Origin: Myxococcus eversor
Lineage (GTDB): Bacteria > Myxococcota > Myxococcia > Myxococcales > Myxococcaceae
DNA length: 64,000 nt
Assembly (NCBI RefSeq): GCF_010894455.1
Contig: NZ_JAAIXY010000024.1
Span: 62,001-126,000 of the forward strand
Reading direction: 5' to 3'
Shown: one piece after another, positions 31,652 to 40,702 of the stretch
Numbering within the stretch: the stretch's first letter is position 1
Layout: each line of letters opens with the position of its first letter
Program-made: the position numbers and the translations under genes
Notes under the pieces: model-generated
Seen by the model: only the letters and a program-made list of their open reading frames with translations
Told to the model about the DNA's origin: nothing
Databases searched by the model: none

Positions 31652-32005
31652 TCATCTGGGGCGAGGAGGAGGCAGGTGGGTCGCCGGGAATTGTTGTCCA
31701 TCCACGGGGACCTGGGTCACCTCGCCACAAGAGTCGCACGTGGCTTCGAAGTGGGTAGACGTCAGGTTGGGGCGGTTCTTCTTCCCAGGCGAGGGGAGCG
31801 TCGTGTGCGTGAACGTCACCACATTGCTCTTGTACTTGCCGCCACACTTGGGGCAGCGGAGCACCTCGATGAACTCATGCGCGACCTTCAGTGCGCTCCG
31901 CGGGCGGAAGAAGTGCCGCTTCACTCCGAGGACCATCAGGTAGAGCCAGACACACAGGAAAAGGCCCACTGCGAGCCACGTCAGCGCGGATGGGGATTCG
32001 TCCAT
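31652..32005 (-). CDS. Membrane-anchored zinc-ribbon protein (second copy)
   Basis: 117 residues. An N-terminal transmembrane segment (about 8-30) is followed by CPKCGG and CDSCGE, a four-Cys ribbon. The layout equals that of the protein at 26104-26454, though sequence identity is low. It is convergent with the GyrB-like gene. Confidence 0.6.
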   Translation of the reverse strand: MDESPSALTWLAVGLFLCVWLYLMVLGVKRHFFRPRSALKVAHEFIEVLRCPKCGGKYKSNVVTFTHTTLPSPGKKNRPNLTSTHFEATCDSCGEVTQVPVDGQQFPATHLPPPRPR

Positions 32006-32117
32006 GGAGTTCTCCTGGGGCTACCATAGTGCGCGCGCCTGAAGAGATCTCTGGAGGACGAACCGGCTGGTGCGACGGGGCTGACTCCCCCTGTACCTTC
32101 GCGAGTACTCTCAGCCC

Positions 32118-32444
32118 ATGTTGCCGCGCGCCTTCGGACTCTTCGTACTCACGGCCCTGGCCGAGGTGCTCGGCTGCTACCTGCCCTATCTCTGGCTGCG
32201 CGAGGGCAGGTCGGCCCTGCTGCTCCTCCCGGCGGGCCTGTGTCTCGCCGCCTTCGCGTGGTTGCTGACGCTGCATCCCACGGGCGCCGCCCGCACCTAT
32301 GCCGCCTATGGCGGGGTGTACATCGCCGTGGCGCTCGTCTGGCTCTGGCTCGTCGAGGGGGAGCGGCCCACGGTGTGGGACCTCGTCGGCGCCCTCGTCG
32401 CCATCGCTGGCATGGCCATCATCGTGCTCGGGCCTCGGCGGTAA
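32118..32444 (+). CDS. ynfA: YnfA-family (UPF0060) small membrane protein
   Basis: 108 residues with four membrane segments. The family signature is clear: [18 protein letters not shown] at the start and GRAYAAYGG-like [19 protein letters not shown] in the middle. The C-terminus reads [16 protein letters not shown]. The family resembles small drug/metal transporters, but substrates are uncertain. It marks the return to ordinary chromosome. Confidence 0.9.
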   Translation: MLPRAFGLFVLTALAEVLGCYLPYLWLREGRSALLLLPAGLCLAAFAWLLTLHPTGAARTYAAYGGVYIAVALVWLWLVEGERPTVWDLVGALVAIAGMAIIVLGPRR

Positions 32445-32499
32445 CGACAAGCAGGCCCGCCCAGAGTCCTTCCCCGGGCGAGCCCTCACGACGTGCGTG

Positions 32500-33660
32500 C
32501 TACGGCAGCGGGAGCAGCGAGCAGAGCAGCCCGCGCCCCGTCGTCCCCGCCGGGCAGCCCGCGCCCTGGCAGTACGTCACGCCCGAGTCCACCGCCGGAT
32601 TTCCCAGGAGCGCCGGCACTCGGACCTGACAGGTCCCCGAGGCCTCATTGCCCGAAGCGTCCTTCACCCCGTAGGTGAACGTGTAGACACGCCCGTTGCC
32701 CAGCAGCGCCGACTCGGCGCGGACCAGCGCGGACTTGCCGTCCGGCGACAGCTTGATGTCGTCACACGCCAGCAGTCGCAGCAGCGACAGCGCATCGTTC
32801 GGCTCGTCGGAGCTGACGCGCAGGAGCGTGCCCGTCTGCGCCAGCGATACCTCTCCACCGCAGTTGTCCGTCGCGGGCAGCGCGCAGTCCGCCAGGGACA
32901 CCAGCACGTAGTCCGAGCCCGCAGACGGCGTCAGGACCAGCCCGCGGCTTGCCCCCAGCGCCGGCGCCGTGGTGTCGACGACCGTCACCGTCGCGGCGCA
33001 GCTGTTCGCGCTCGCTCCATCCGTGACGTCCAGTTGAACCGGCGTCGTCCCCAACGAGAACGGCCCCGAGGGAAGCTGCGTCACACTGAACGGCCCCGGG
33101 AAACCATCCGGGTCGTACGAGCCATTGTCCACCGAAGCGACACCCTTGCAGGTCGCGTCCGCCGCCACCGTGACGTTCTTGCAGAGCGCCGCCGGCCCGT
33201 GATTCGTCGCACAGGGCGTCGGGAAGTCGAACGCGGCGACGTTGTTGGCTTCATCGCCCTCCTCGAAGACTCCGTCATCGTCCGCGACCACCACCACCCG
33301 CTGGGTGCCCTCGGGCACCGTGAACGAGAGCTGGAAGGGGAAGCTCTCGCCACCCACCAGGAAGGGCACGCTGATGGTGCCCAGACGCGTTCCGCCCGCC
33401 CCGGTGCCTCCGGCATAGACAGCCGCCGTGGAGCCTCCAATGCCCGACGTCCAGTTGTTCTTGATGGAACCCGACAGCGTCAACGCCGTGGCCTGGCAGG
33501 ACGCCACGAGGGCATCGACGCTCAAGTCCAGCTCACCCACCGCTCCTTCATGGATGCCCAGCTCGCCCAGGGACCCCATGGCCTCCTCGGGATTCACCCC
33601 GTCACAACCTCCCAACAACAGCAGCGCCGCGAGCGCGGGAACTCCCAATGCACGTGTCAT
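32500..33660 (-). CDS. Lipoprotein with CARDB- and HYR-like beta domains
   Basis: 386 residues. The signal peptide ends in LLLLGGC. Residues about 45-150 resemble a CARDB-type beta-sandwich (EGDEANNVAAFDFP ending). Residues 160-240 contain a HYR-like domain (DGSYDPDGFPG type, VTDGASANSCAATVTVVDTTAP). A further beta domain follows at the C-terminus. These are cell-surface adhesion-type folds common in myxobacteria. No partner gene is evident. Confidence 0.7.
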   Translation of the reverse strand: MTRALGVPALAALLLLGGCDGVNPEEAMGSLGELGIHEGAVGELDLSVDALVASCQATALTLSGSIKNNWTSGIGGSTAAVYAGGTGAGGTRLGTISVPFLVGGESFPFQLSFTVPEGTQRVVVVADDDGVFEEGDEANNVAAFDFPTPCATNHGPAALCKNVTVAADATCKGVASVDNGSYDPDGFPGPFSVTQLPSGPFSLGTTPVQLDVTDGASANSCAATVTVVDTTAPALGASRGLVLTPSAGSDYVLVSLADCALPATDNCGGEVSLAQTGTLLRVSSDEPNDALSLLRLLACDDIKLSPDGKSALVRAESALLGNGRVYTFTYGVKDASGNEASGTCQVRVPALLGNPAVDSGVTYCQGAGCPAGTTGRGLLCSLLPLP

Positions 33661-33936
33661 GTCTGGCTCCGGTCAAGGCCTCTCATCGAGGCGGATTCCA
33701 GGTTAATCCATGAGCGCGTGTCTGTTGAGATGGGTCATTGACAGAAGCAAGGGTCCTCGGGGCCTCTGGGTAATGCATGACGCGTTCGAGGCGATTTGCA
33801 TGCCTGCTTGTCCTCGCCCTTTCTTGAAAAGCGAGGCGCGCATGAGGTCCACGAGTGCCAGCGCGCTGTTGGCAGACAGCCATCAAGAGAGTGATTGATG
33901 GCACCCGTCGCCCGTGGCGGTGCGGGCCAGGGGAGC

Positions 33937-34359
33937 TCAGGTCGCGTTGATGCCCGCGATGATGAGTCCCACGCCGGCCGTGAGCAGGCCGAGCGTGAGA
34001 CTGGCCGCTCCAATCCACAGCAGGGCCAGGAGCCGGTTGGGTCGCTGGGGGTCCTTGCCCAGCACGGAGAGGAAGAAGCCCGCGGGCATCAGGAGCGCGG
34101 CCACCGGCACCCCGAAGCGAGCCACCAGGTCGAAGCCGCGTGGCATCCGGGCCGCGTCGAGCACCACCAGGATGACCAGACTGAGCATCAGCAACACGGC
34201 GGCGTGCGCATGGCCCGCGCGGAAGAAGTTCTTCTGCAGCGTGTTCGCGGGAATGCTGCCCCGTCCGACACGCGTCAGGAACCAGCCGCCCGACTCCACG
34301 GTGATGAGCGAGAGAAGCAGGGCACCAAAGAGGATGAGGGTGTAGGGTTGGATACTCAT
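33937..34359 (-). CDS. Four-helix membrane protein, divergent target of the MerR regulator
   Basis: 140 residues with four membrane segments (about 6-24, 50-70, 78-98, 112-134). The -10 box of its promoter lies only 8 bases before the ATG, so the message is probably leaderless. The control region with two MerR-type dyads makes it the likely regulated gene. The family is not recognised. Confidence 0.7.
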   Translation of the reverse strand: MSIQPYTLILFGALLLSLITVESGGWFLTRVGRGSIPANTLQKNFFRAGHAHAAVLLMLSLVILVVLDAARMPRGFDLVARFGVPVAALLMPAGFFLSVLGKDPQRPNRLLALLWIGAASLTLGLLTAGVGLIIAGINAT

Positions 34360-34396
34360 GGTATCCAATACTAGATACCTGGAGTATCCAATGCAA
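34348..34396. promoter_or_regulatory. Overlapping divergent promoters with two MerR-type dyads
   Basis: GGATAC-N5-GTATCC (34350-34366) and AGATAC-N5-GTATCC (34373-34389) are two near-identical dyads. The leftward promoter is TTGCAT (34396-34391), a 17-base spacer holding the second dyad, and TAGTAT (34373-34368). A rightward promoter TTGGAT (34348), an 18-base spacer with the first dyad, and TAGATA (34372) may drive the regulator. MerR proteins bind dyads between -35 and -10. Confidence 0.7.
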
Positions 34397-34406
34397 GGGG
34401 CTGTGC

Positions 34407-35093
34407 ATGCGCATCTCTGAACTCGTGGAGCGGACGGGCGTTCCGCTCGCGACGCTCAAGTTCTACCTGCGGGAGGGGCTCCTGCCGGCGGGGGAGGCCA
34501 CGTCGGCGACGCGGGCCGAGTACGGCGAGGCCCATGTGCGGCGCATCTTGGTGATTCGCGCGCTCACGGAGACGGTGGGCCTCAGTGTGCAGAAGGCGCG
34601 GGAGGTGCTCGCGCTCATCGACCGCCCGGAGGACGACCTCTTCACGACGCTGGGCCGGGCGATTGCCGCGCTGCCACCCGACGTGACGCCCGTGGCCACC
34701 CAGGAGTATCCCCGGGCTCGCGCGGTGCTGGAGAAGCTGGGCCAGGTCTATGACCCTGGGTTCGCCGCGGTCGCCCAACTGGAGCAGGCGCTCGCCGCGG
34801 CCGAGTCCGCGGGCATTCCGTTGGATGACGCGCGCCTGGCCGTCTACGGGCCCCACATCCGCGCCATCGCCGAGTTCGATGTCGCCAGCATCCCCCGGGA
34901 GGCCGCCGCCGCCATCGAGTACGCCGTGCTGGGAACGGCGGTCCACGAGCCCGTGCTCATCGCGCTGCGCCGGCTCGCGCATCAGGATGTCGCCGCGCGG
35001 CGGCTGCGACAGGCGGGCGCGGGCCCGCGCGCCTCGAAACGCCCGCCCGCGCGCGGTGGGTCCTCCGGACGCTCCAGGCCCAAACGGACCTGA
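34407..35093 (+). CDS. MerR-family transcriptional regulator
   Basis: 228 residues. MRISELVERTGVPLATLKFY gives the MerR helix-turn-helix. LREGLLPAGE is the wing, and YGEAHVRRILVIRAL leads to the dimer helix. The long C-terminal part (110-205) has no metal-binding cysteines, so the inducer is not a soft metal; an organic ligand is possible. The gene is divergent from the membrane protein at 33937-34359, with operators between them. Confidence 0.88.
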   Translation: MRISELVERTGVPLATLKFYLREGLLPAGEATSATRAEYGEAHVRRILVIRALTETVGLSVQKAREVLALIDRPEDDLFTTLGRAIAALPPDVTPVATQEYPRARAVLEKLGQVYDPGFAAVAQLEQALAAAESAGIPLDDARLAVYGPHIRAIAEFDVASIPREAAAAIEYAVLGTAVHEPVLIALRRLAHQDVAARRLRQAGAGPRASKRPPARGGSSGRSRPKRT

Positions 35094-35097
35094 GGGC

Positions 35098-36381
35098 TCA
35101 GCTCTCCTCGGGCTTGGGTTCTGGCAGGTGGATGCGCACCGAGCGCACTCGCCGGGGCGAGGCCTCCAGGACCTCCAGCTCCAGCCCGTCCTTGGTTTGA
35201 AGCCGGGTGCCGGGCTCCGGAATCGCACCGCCCGCCAGCGCGATGCTCAGGCCCGCCACCGTGGAGTAGTCCTCGTCCTCGTCCAGGTCCAGGCCCAGCT
35301 CGCGGTTGATGTCCCGGATGGCGGCGCTGCCCTGCACCACCGCTGCCACGGGGCTCTCGCGCAGCACCAGCTCCTCGGGCAGCTCCGACTCGCTGAGGAT
35401 GTCACCCACCAGCTCCTCGACCATGTCCTCCACCGTCACCAGGCCCACCACGCCGCCGCGCTCGTCCACGATGATGGCCAGCTGCATGCGCCGCCGCTGA
35501 AGCTCCTTCAGCGCGTCCATGGCCCGCATCGTCTCCACGAGGAAGAAGGCCGGCCGCACCACGTCCTCCAGGACGATGAGGTGCCCCTCCCAGGCCACGC
35601 CGAGCAAATCCTTGGCGATGACGTAGCCGACGATGTTGTCCATCGTCCCCTCGAACACCGGCATCCGAGAGTGCCCGTGCTCCAGCAGCGTCTGACGAAT
35701 CTCCTCCGCGTTCGCGTGGCGGCGCAGCGCGACGATGCTCTCGCGCGTCACCATCAGCTCGCCCACCGTCAGGTCGCCCATCTCGAACGCCCGCGAGGCG
35801 ATCTCCCCCGCGCGAGGGTCCAACGAGCCCTGCTTCGTGGCCTCCTCCACCAACGACTGCAGCTCCTCCGCCGACAGGCGGCTCTCGCTGAAGTTCGTCC
35901 TGTCGCCGAACAGCCGCAGCACCACGTTGGAGCTGGCGGTGAGGAACCACACCACCGGCCGCATCAGCCACGACAGCCCGTTCAGCGGACGGCCGATGAG
36001 CAGCGCGTAGCGCTCCCCGGCCCTCAGCGCGAGGGACTTGGGCACCAGCTCGCCCAGCACCAGGGAGAGGTACGACACGATGATGACGACGCCCGCCAGG
36101 GCGACTTCGTCCGCCGTCTCCGCCGGCAAGCCGAAGCCCGCGAGGAGCGGCGCCAGCCGGGTCGCGATGCTCGCGCCGCCGAAGGCCGCCGCCGTGGCGC
36201 CAATCACGGTGATTCCAATCTGCACCGTCGCGAGGAATCGCTCCGGGTCCTTGCGCAGCGCCTCCACCGCCTTCGCGGAGCCGCTGCCTTGCTCCACCAA
36301 TTCCTTCAGCCGCGTGCGGCGCAGGGAGATGACCGCGAGCTCCGCCCCGGCGAACACGCCATTGGCCAGGACGAGCAACAA
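35098..36381 (-). CDS. CNNM/CorC-type membrane protein with CBS pair
   Basis: At least 427 residues. The DUF21 (CNNM) membrane domain comes first (about 1-185; FAGAELAVISLRRTRLKEL, LGELVPKSLAL). A pair of CBS domains follows (about 205-325) and a CorC_HlyC domain closes the protein (about 340-420). The family exports or regulates magnesium and cobalt. The first in-frame usual start is TTG at 36381, but coding similarity seems to extend 8-10 residues further (SELLIIL), where no ATG or GTG occurs; the true start is uncertain. Confidence 0.88.
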   Translation of the reverse strand: MLLVLANGVFAGAELAVISLRRTRLKELVEQGSGSAKAVEALRKDPERFLATVQIGITVIGATAAAFGGASIATRLAPLLAGFGLPAETADEVALAGVVIIVSYLSLVLGELVPKSLALRAGERYALLIGRPLNGLSWLMRPVVWFLTASSNVVLRLFGDRTNFSESRLSAEELQSLVEEATKQGSLDPRAGEIASRAFEMGDLTVGELMVTRESIVALRRHANAEEIRQTLLEHGHSRMPVFEGTMDNIVGYVIAKDLLGVAWEGHLIVLEDVVRPAFFLVETMRAMDALKELQRRRMQLAIIVDERGGVVGLVTVEDMVEELVGDILSESELPEELVLRESPVAAVVQGSAAIRDINRELGLDLDEDEDYSTVAGLSIALAGGAIPEPGTRLQTKDGLELEVLEASPRRVRSVRIHLPEPKPEES

Positions 36382-36456
36382 GATGATGAGCAGCTCTGAG
36401 ACGATGATGGCCCTCCGGTCAGGAGCCCTCTACCGTAACCTCGGATGCCCGGCCGC

Positions 36457-36840
36457 TCACTCACCAAGTGACTGCAAGAGCAGAGACAGTTGATCCTGAC
36501 TGGCGCCCTTCGGCAGGTAGTAGTGGGGACCGGACAGCAGGGCGTCGCCCACGTCCTGGGCCGCCGCCGACGTGAGGAACACGACGCGGGGCAGGGGACC
36601 CCGGGGCAGTTTCGCCACCACCTCCAGGCCGCTCATGCCCGGCATGTTGAGGTCCAGGAGCATGACCTCGTAGCGCTCTCCACGCCGGAGGCTCGCCAGG
36701 GCCTCGTGTCCGTCAGCCGCCTCGGTGGCTTCATAGCCCAGATCCTCCAGGCTGAGCCGAAGGAACTCCCTCCAGTCCGCGTCGTCATCGACGACGAGCA
36801 CCCGTCTCGCGCTTTCTTCATCCGTGTCCAGTCGCGCCAA
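36457..36840 (-). CDS. Stand-alone response-regulator receiver
   Basis: 127 residues from a TTG at 36840, chosen because GGGGAGG lies just upstream and no ATG fits the frame. The receiver domain is complete: VLVVDDDAD (acidic pocket), LLDLNMPGMSG (phospho-Asp, about residue 65), FLTSAA (Thr/Ser switch) and LPKGA (Lys). There is no output domain. It may pass phosphoryl groups or act through protein contact; no kinase is adjacent. Confidence 0.85.
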   Translation of the reverse strand: MARLDTDEESARRVLVVDDDADWREFLRLSLEDLGYEATEAADGHEALASLRRGERYEVMLLDLNMPGMSGLEVVAKLPRGPLPRVVFLTSAAAQDVGDALLSGPHYYLPKGASQDQLSLLLQSLGE

Positions 36841-36935
36841 GCATCCTCCCCGACACGGGAAGAACCTCCCTGCGCACCCTCGACATTCGCTTCCTCGGGA
36901 GAAATGGCCCCCGCCTGGAGAGCAGGGGAGTGAGC

Positions 36936-37787
36936 TCAGAACAGGGCCATGCCCAACTGGGTCACCAGATACTGCAAGGCGGGCCGCACGTTGTGGCTGG
37001 CCGTCCGGGGCCGCTCGGGCTCCGTCGACTGACACCACTGGGGCTCACCGAGCAGGCGGCCGTCCGAGTGTTGGAACAGCCGGAAGCGCCCCAGGTCCGT
37101 GGAGCTGCCCGCGTTGAAGACGCGCAAGGGGCGCCCGTGCGCCGTGTCCAGCACCGTCTCGCAGGGGTGGTGACGGTGGCCGTGCAGCACCAGGTCACAC
37201 CGTCCCTGCACGCGCGTCACCAGCTCCGCGCCCAAGGACAGCTCGGAGGCGTGGGGCCAGCCCATGCGCGTGGCCAGGCGCTCCGGGAAGCTCTCCTCGG
37301 GCAGCGGCAGCACGTGGTGATGCACCAGCACCGCCACCAGCGCGTCGCGCGGCGCGGCGTCGAGCGCGGCCTCCACCTGCTCCACGGTTTCGAGCGACAG
37401 CTCACCGTGGCTCGCGAAGTAGTTGCGGTTGTGCTCGCCCGTGGAGTCCACGCACACGAAGTACACCCCGGGGCGCTCCACCGTGCGGACCTTGAGGCCG
37501 TCCATCCACGTGCCGCCCACGTCCTCGCCAGGGCGGTCGTGGTTGCCGGGGATGAAGGTGAGCCGTCCGCTGTCCAACAGCGGCGCGAAGATGTCGACGA
37601 ACCGACGGTACTCCTCGCGCGAGCCCTGGTGCGTCAGGTCCCCCGTCACCACCACGTGGTCGGCGCGGCTGGCCTGGACGGCGTGGAGCAGCGCTCGCGC
37701 GGAGGCATCACTGGCGGGGCTCAGGTCCAGATGGAGATCCGAAAGATGCGCCAACGTCCGGAGGGGCATGCGAAACAAGGTAGGCAT
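36936..37787 (-). CDS. Calcineurin-type metallophosphoesterase (3',5'-cNMP phosphodiesterase-like)
   Basis: 283 residues. Metal-binding motifs are in family order: SDLHLD, VVVTGDLTHQG, IPGNHDRP, VLVHHHVLP and LHGHRHHP. This is the class III cyclic-nucleotide phosphodiesterase/CpdA-like group, which hydrolyses cAMP or other phosphodiesters with a two-metal centre. Two starts 18 bases apart are possible. Substrate not proven. Confidence 0.82.
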   Translation of the reverse strand: MPTLFRMPLRTLAHLSDLHLDLSPASDASARALLHAVQASRADHVVVTGDLTHQGSREEYRRFVDIFAPLLDSGRLTFIPGNHDRPGEDVGGTWMDGLKVRTVERPGVYFVCVDSTGEHNRNYFASHGELSLETVEQVEAALDAAPRDALVAVLVHHHVLPLPEESFPERLATRMGWPHASELSLGAELVTRVQGRCDLVLHGHRHHPCETVLDTAHGRPLRVFNAGSSTDLGRFRLFQHSDGRLLGEPQWCQSTEPERPRTASHNVRPALQYLVTQLGMALF

Positions 37788-37850
37788 CGCTCGCGGCGGC
37801 TTCACGTCCGTGCGGTGAATCCGCTGCAAGCGCGGTGAAACAGATGTGCA

Positions 37851-39059
37851 TCACCCGGCGACCCACTCGTCCCGCGGGGGGAGGGTGTTGTTCACCGCCG
37901 ACACCGTCGCGCGCGGAGGCAACAGCCGGGTGCCGGGGCCCACGCGCAGGCGCGTGCCGCGCCAGTCCACCGTGCGGAAGAACGCGCCGTGCCACCACGC
38001 GGCGAAGAGCAGCACGTCCTTGGCGAGCACCGCTGGCGCGGCGCGCCACGACACCGACTGCGGTCGCAGCGCGCGAAACACCGCCAGGTCCACCAGCACC
38101 TTGCCGAGGATGACGCCCGTCGCCACACTCACCGCCTCGGGGGTGGGGCTGGCGAGCATGCCCAGGAGCGCCAGCGGCATCGGGTTGAGCAGGGCCTGCG
38201 CGAGATAGGTGGGCGGCGTGACGGCCGTCCGGTGGATGACGCTCCAGCGCAGGTAGCGCTGGAAGAAGGCGCGCACGCTCTTGCCGAGCGACACGTTGTA
38301 GACAGGCGCGCACGCGACGACGACGCGCCGGCCCAGCTTGCGCGTCACCCACTGGCCGATGACGTAGTCCTCGGCGAGCACGTCCCGCACCGAGTAGAAG
38401 CCACCCAGCGCCTGCACGTCCTCGCGGCGCAGCGCCATGGACTTGCCCACGACGATGTCCTGGTCCGCGCAGCGCTTGGCGCCGATCATCCCCGCCGCCG
38501 CGCTGGACGTCAGGTAGAGGTTGTCCAGCAGCGAACCGAAGCTCCGCTCCCCGACGCCCGCCACCGGGTGCGTCACGCAGCCCACCGTGGGGTCCGCGAA
38601 GTTGGCGGCAATCTCCTCCAGGTAGCCAGGGCCCACGCGCGTGTTGCTGTCGCTGATGACGAAGAGGTCGAACCGGGCCCGGTCCGCCAGGGTGATGAGC
38701 TGGTTCACTTTCGGATTGAGCCCCGGGGCGCCCTCCTGCAGCTCCAGCCGCATGACGCCGGGCCAGCGGCGCACCGCCTCCACCGCCACCGCATAGGCGG
38801 CGTCCCGGGTGTCCTTCACGCCCAGCACCACCTCGTACTCGCCGGGGTAGTCCAGGTGGGCGAAGTGCTTGAGGTTGGTCTCCAGGTCGTCATCCGCGCC
38901 GCACAGCGGCTTGAGGATGGAGAGGCCCGGCCACGCGGCGCCCGGAGGCAGGGCCTTGGGGCGTTGCCGGCGGTGGCCGAGCACGAGCACGTACTGGACG
39001 ACGAGCGCGGTGAGGCCGAAGCAGGCGGCGAAGAGCAGGAGGGCGGAAGCGAGCGACAT
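37851..39059 (-). CDS. Family 21 glycosyltransferase (ceramide glucosyltransferase-like)
   Basis: 402 residues. An N-terminal membrane anchor (5-27) precedes a GT-A domain with LSILKPLCGAD, FVISDSNTRVGP (the D-x-D-like site), VLAEDYVIG (catalytic Asp) and a QRYLRW motif (the Q/RxxRW of processive enzymes). Two or three hydrophobic segments close the protein. The GT21 family includes ceramide glucosyltransferases and hopanoid HpnI. Myxobacteria make sphingolipids, so a lipid acceptor is plausible. Confidence 0.82.
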   Translation of the reverse strand: MSLASALLLFAACFGLTALVVQYVLVLGHRRQRPKALPPGAAWPGLSILKPLCGADDDLETNLKHFAHLDYPGEYEVVLGVKDTRDAAYAVAVEAVRRWPGVMRLELQEGAPGLNPKVNQLITLADRARFDLFVISDSNTRVGPGYLEEIAANFADPTVGCVTHPVAGVGERSFGSLLDNLYLTSSAAAGMIGAKRCADQDIVVGKSMALRREDVQALGGFYSVRDVLAEDYVIGQWVTRKLGRRVVVACAPVYNVSLGKSVRAFFQRYLRWSVIHRTAVTPPTYLAQALLNPMPLALLGMLASPTPEAVSVATGVILGKVLVDLAVFRALRPQSVSWRAAPAVLAKDVLLFAAWWHGAFFRTVDWRGTRLRVGPGTRLLPPRATVSAVNNTLPPRDEWVAG

Positions 39060-39195
39060 GCGCGGGCAGTCCCAGGGGGAGGCGCGCGGTCATCGCGCGA
39101 CCTGGGTTCCACGCTAGGGGGCTCGCGCGTCAGGCCCGCGGAGCGCTCGCGGCGCCGGGGCCAATTCGACGTGACAGGGCAGTGAAGCGGGCTGC

Positions 39196-39882
39196 CTAGT
39201 CGCCCAGGTTGCGGCTGCGCGGGTGGCGGATGTCCTTGCCCCGCACCATGTAGACGACCATCTCCGCCACGTTCATCGCGTGGTCGCCAATGCGCTCCAG
39301 GTGCTTGGCGATGAACATCAGCGCGGTGGCCCGGCGGATGTTCTTCGAGTCCTCCATCATGTACGCCAGCAGCTCGTTGAAGATCTTGAGGAAGAGCGCA
39401 TCCAGCAGGTCATCGCCCTGGAGCACCTCCTCGGCCTTCGTCACGTCGCCGGAGACGAACGCATCCAGGGAGCGCTTCACCTGGCGCTGGGCCAGCTCCG
39501 CCAGCCGGGGCGTGTCCACGTAGGGCGCCAGCGGGGGGGCCTGGTTGAGGTCCATGGAGCGCTCGGCGATGTTGACCGTCAGGTCTCCGATGCGCTCCAA
39601 ATCGGTGACGATCTTCAGCGCCGTGGTGATGAGGCGCAAGTCACTGGCGGCGGGCTGGCGCAGCGCGAGGATGCGGCGGCACAGCTCGTCGATTTCGACT
39701 TCCAGCCGGTTGACGTCCTTGTCCGCGGCGACGACCTTCTCCGCCAGCGCGCTGTCGCGGTCCGTGAGGGCCCGCATGCTCTGGGCGATGAGGCCCTCCA
39801 CCTTGGCGCCCATCGCGAGCAGCTTCTCGCGCAAGTCCCTCAGGTCCTGCTCGAACGCCTTGTCCGTGTGAGTCAACGCCAT
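39196..39882 (-). CDS. phoU: Phosphate transport regulator PhoU
   Basis: 228 residues from the ATG at 39882; a GTG at 39909 overlapping the pstB stop is an alternative. Two PhoU three-helix repeats are present: LREKLLAMGAKVEGLI and TDLERIGDLTVNIAE in the first, LDAFVSGD and HLERIGDHAMNVAEMVVYMV in the second. PhoU damps the PstSCAB transporter and the PhoR kinase in phosphate excess. It is the last gene of the pst operon. Confidence 0.95.
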   Translation of the reverse strand: MALTHTDKAFEQDLRDLREKLLAMGAKVEGLIAQSMRALTDRDSALAEKVVAADKDVNRLEVEIDELCRRILALRQPAASDLRLITTALKIVTDLERIGDLTVNIAERSMDLNQAPPLAPYVDTPRLAELAQRQVKRSLDAFVSGDVTKAEEVLQGDDLLDALFLKIFNELLAYMMEDSKNIRRATALMFIAKHLERIGDHAMNVAEMVVYMVRGKDIRHPRSRNLGD

Positions 39883-39905
39883 CGCCGCCAATCCCTTCTC
39901 TTCGC

Positions 39906-40682
39906 TCACCCGAACTTCCCGGTGACGTAGTCCTCGGTGCGCTTCTCTCGCGGGTTGGTGAAGATCTGCTCCGTGGCCCCACATTCCACCAGCTCACCCA
40001 TGTAGAAGAAAGCCGTCCTGTCACTTACCCGCGCGGCCTGCTGCATGTTGTGGGTGACGATGGCGATGGTGTACGTCGCCTTCAGCTCGTGGATGAGCTC
40101 CTCGATTTTCGCCGTGGCGATGGGGTCCAGCGCGCTGGCGGGCTCGTCCATCAGCAGGACCTGCGGCTCCACCGCCATCGCCCGAGCGATGCACAAACGC
40201 TGCTGTTGGCCGCCGGACAGGCCCAGGGCGCTCTCGTGCAGCCGGTCCTTCACCTCGTCCCAGAGGGCGGCGCCGCGCAGGGACTTCTCCACCCGCTGCT
40301 CCAGCGCTGACTTGTCCTTCATGCCGCCCACGCGCAGGCCGTAGGCGACGTTCTCGAAGATGCTCTTGGGGAACGGGTTGGACTTCTGGAAGACCATGCC
40401 CACGCGGCGGCGCAGGTCCACCACGTCCACGCTGCGGTCGTGGATGTCCGTGTCGTCCAGGAGGATGCTGCCCGTGTGGTTGGCGCCCGGAATCAAGTCG
40501 TTCATCCGGTTGAGCGCGCGCAGGAAGGTGGACTTGCCGCAGCCGGAGGGGCCGATGAGGGCGGTGACGCGCCGGTCCAGGATGGCCAGGGAGACCTTCT
40601 GGATGGCCGCCTTCGTGCCGTAGCGCAGGGTCAGCTCGCGCGCCTCCATCTTCGGGCGCGGGGCGTTGGGATTGAGGGACAT
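39906..40682 (-). CDS. pstB: Phosphate ABC transporter ATP-binding protein
   Basis: 258 residues. Walker [10 protein letters not shown]-loop [10 protein letters not shown], signature LSGGQQQR, Walker [14 protein letters not shown] and the switch THNMQQA all fit PstB. It powers high-affinity phosphate import through PstA and PstC in the inner membrane. It lies 20 bases after pstA. Confidence 0.97.
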   Translation of the reverse strand: MSLNPNAPRPKMEARELTLRYGTKAAIQKVSLAILDRRVTALIGPSGCGKSTFLRALNRMNDLIPGANHTGSILLDDTDIHDRSVDVVDLRRRVGMVFQKSNPFPKSIFENVAYGLRVGGMKDKSALEQRVEKSLRGAALWDEVKDRLHESALGLSGGQQQRLCIARAMAVEPQVLLMDEPASALDPIATAKIEELIHELKATYTIAIVTHNMQQAARVSDRTAFFYMGELVECGATEQIFTNPREKRTEDYVTGKFG

Positions 40683-40702
40683 GGAGGGCGTGTACCGTGG
40701 GG

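Noticed and set aside
32299-36399. Long plus-strand frames opposite the HYR lipoprotein and CNNM genes
   Set aside because: Both overlap genes with clear domains on the other strand, lack ribosome sites and have shadow-like composition.
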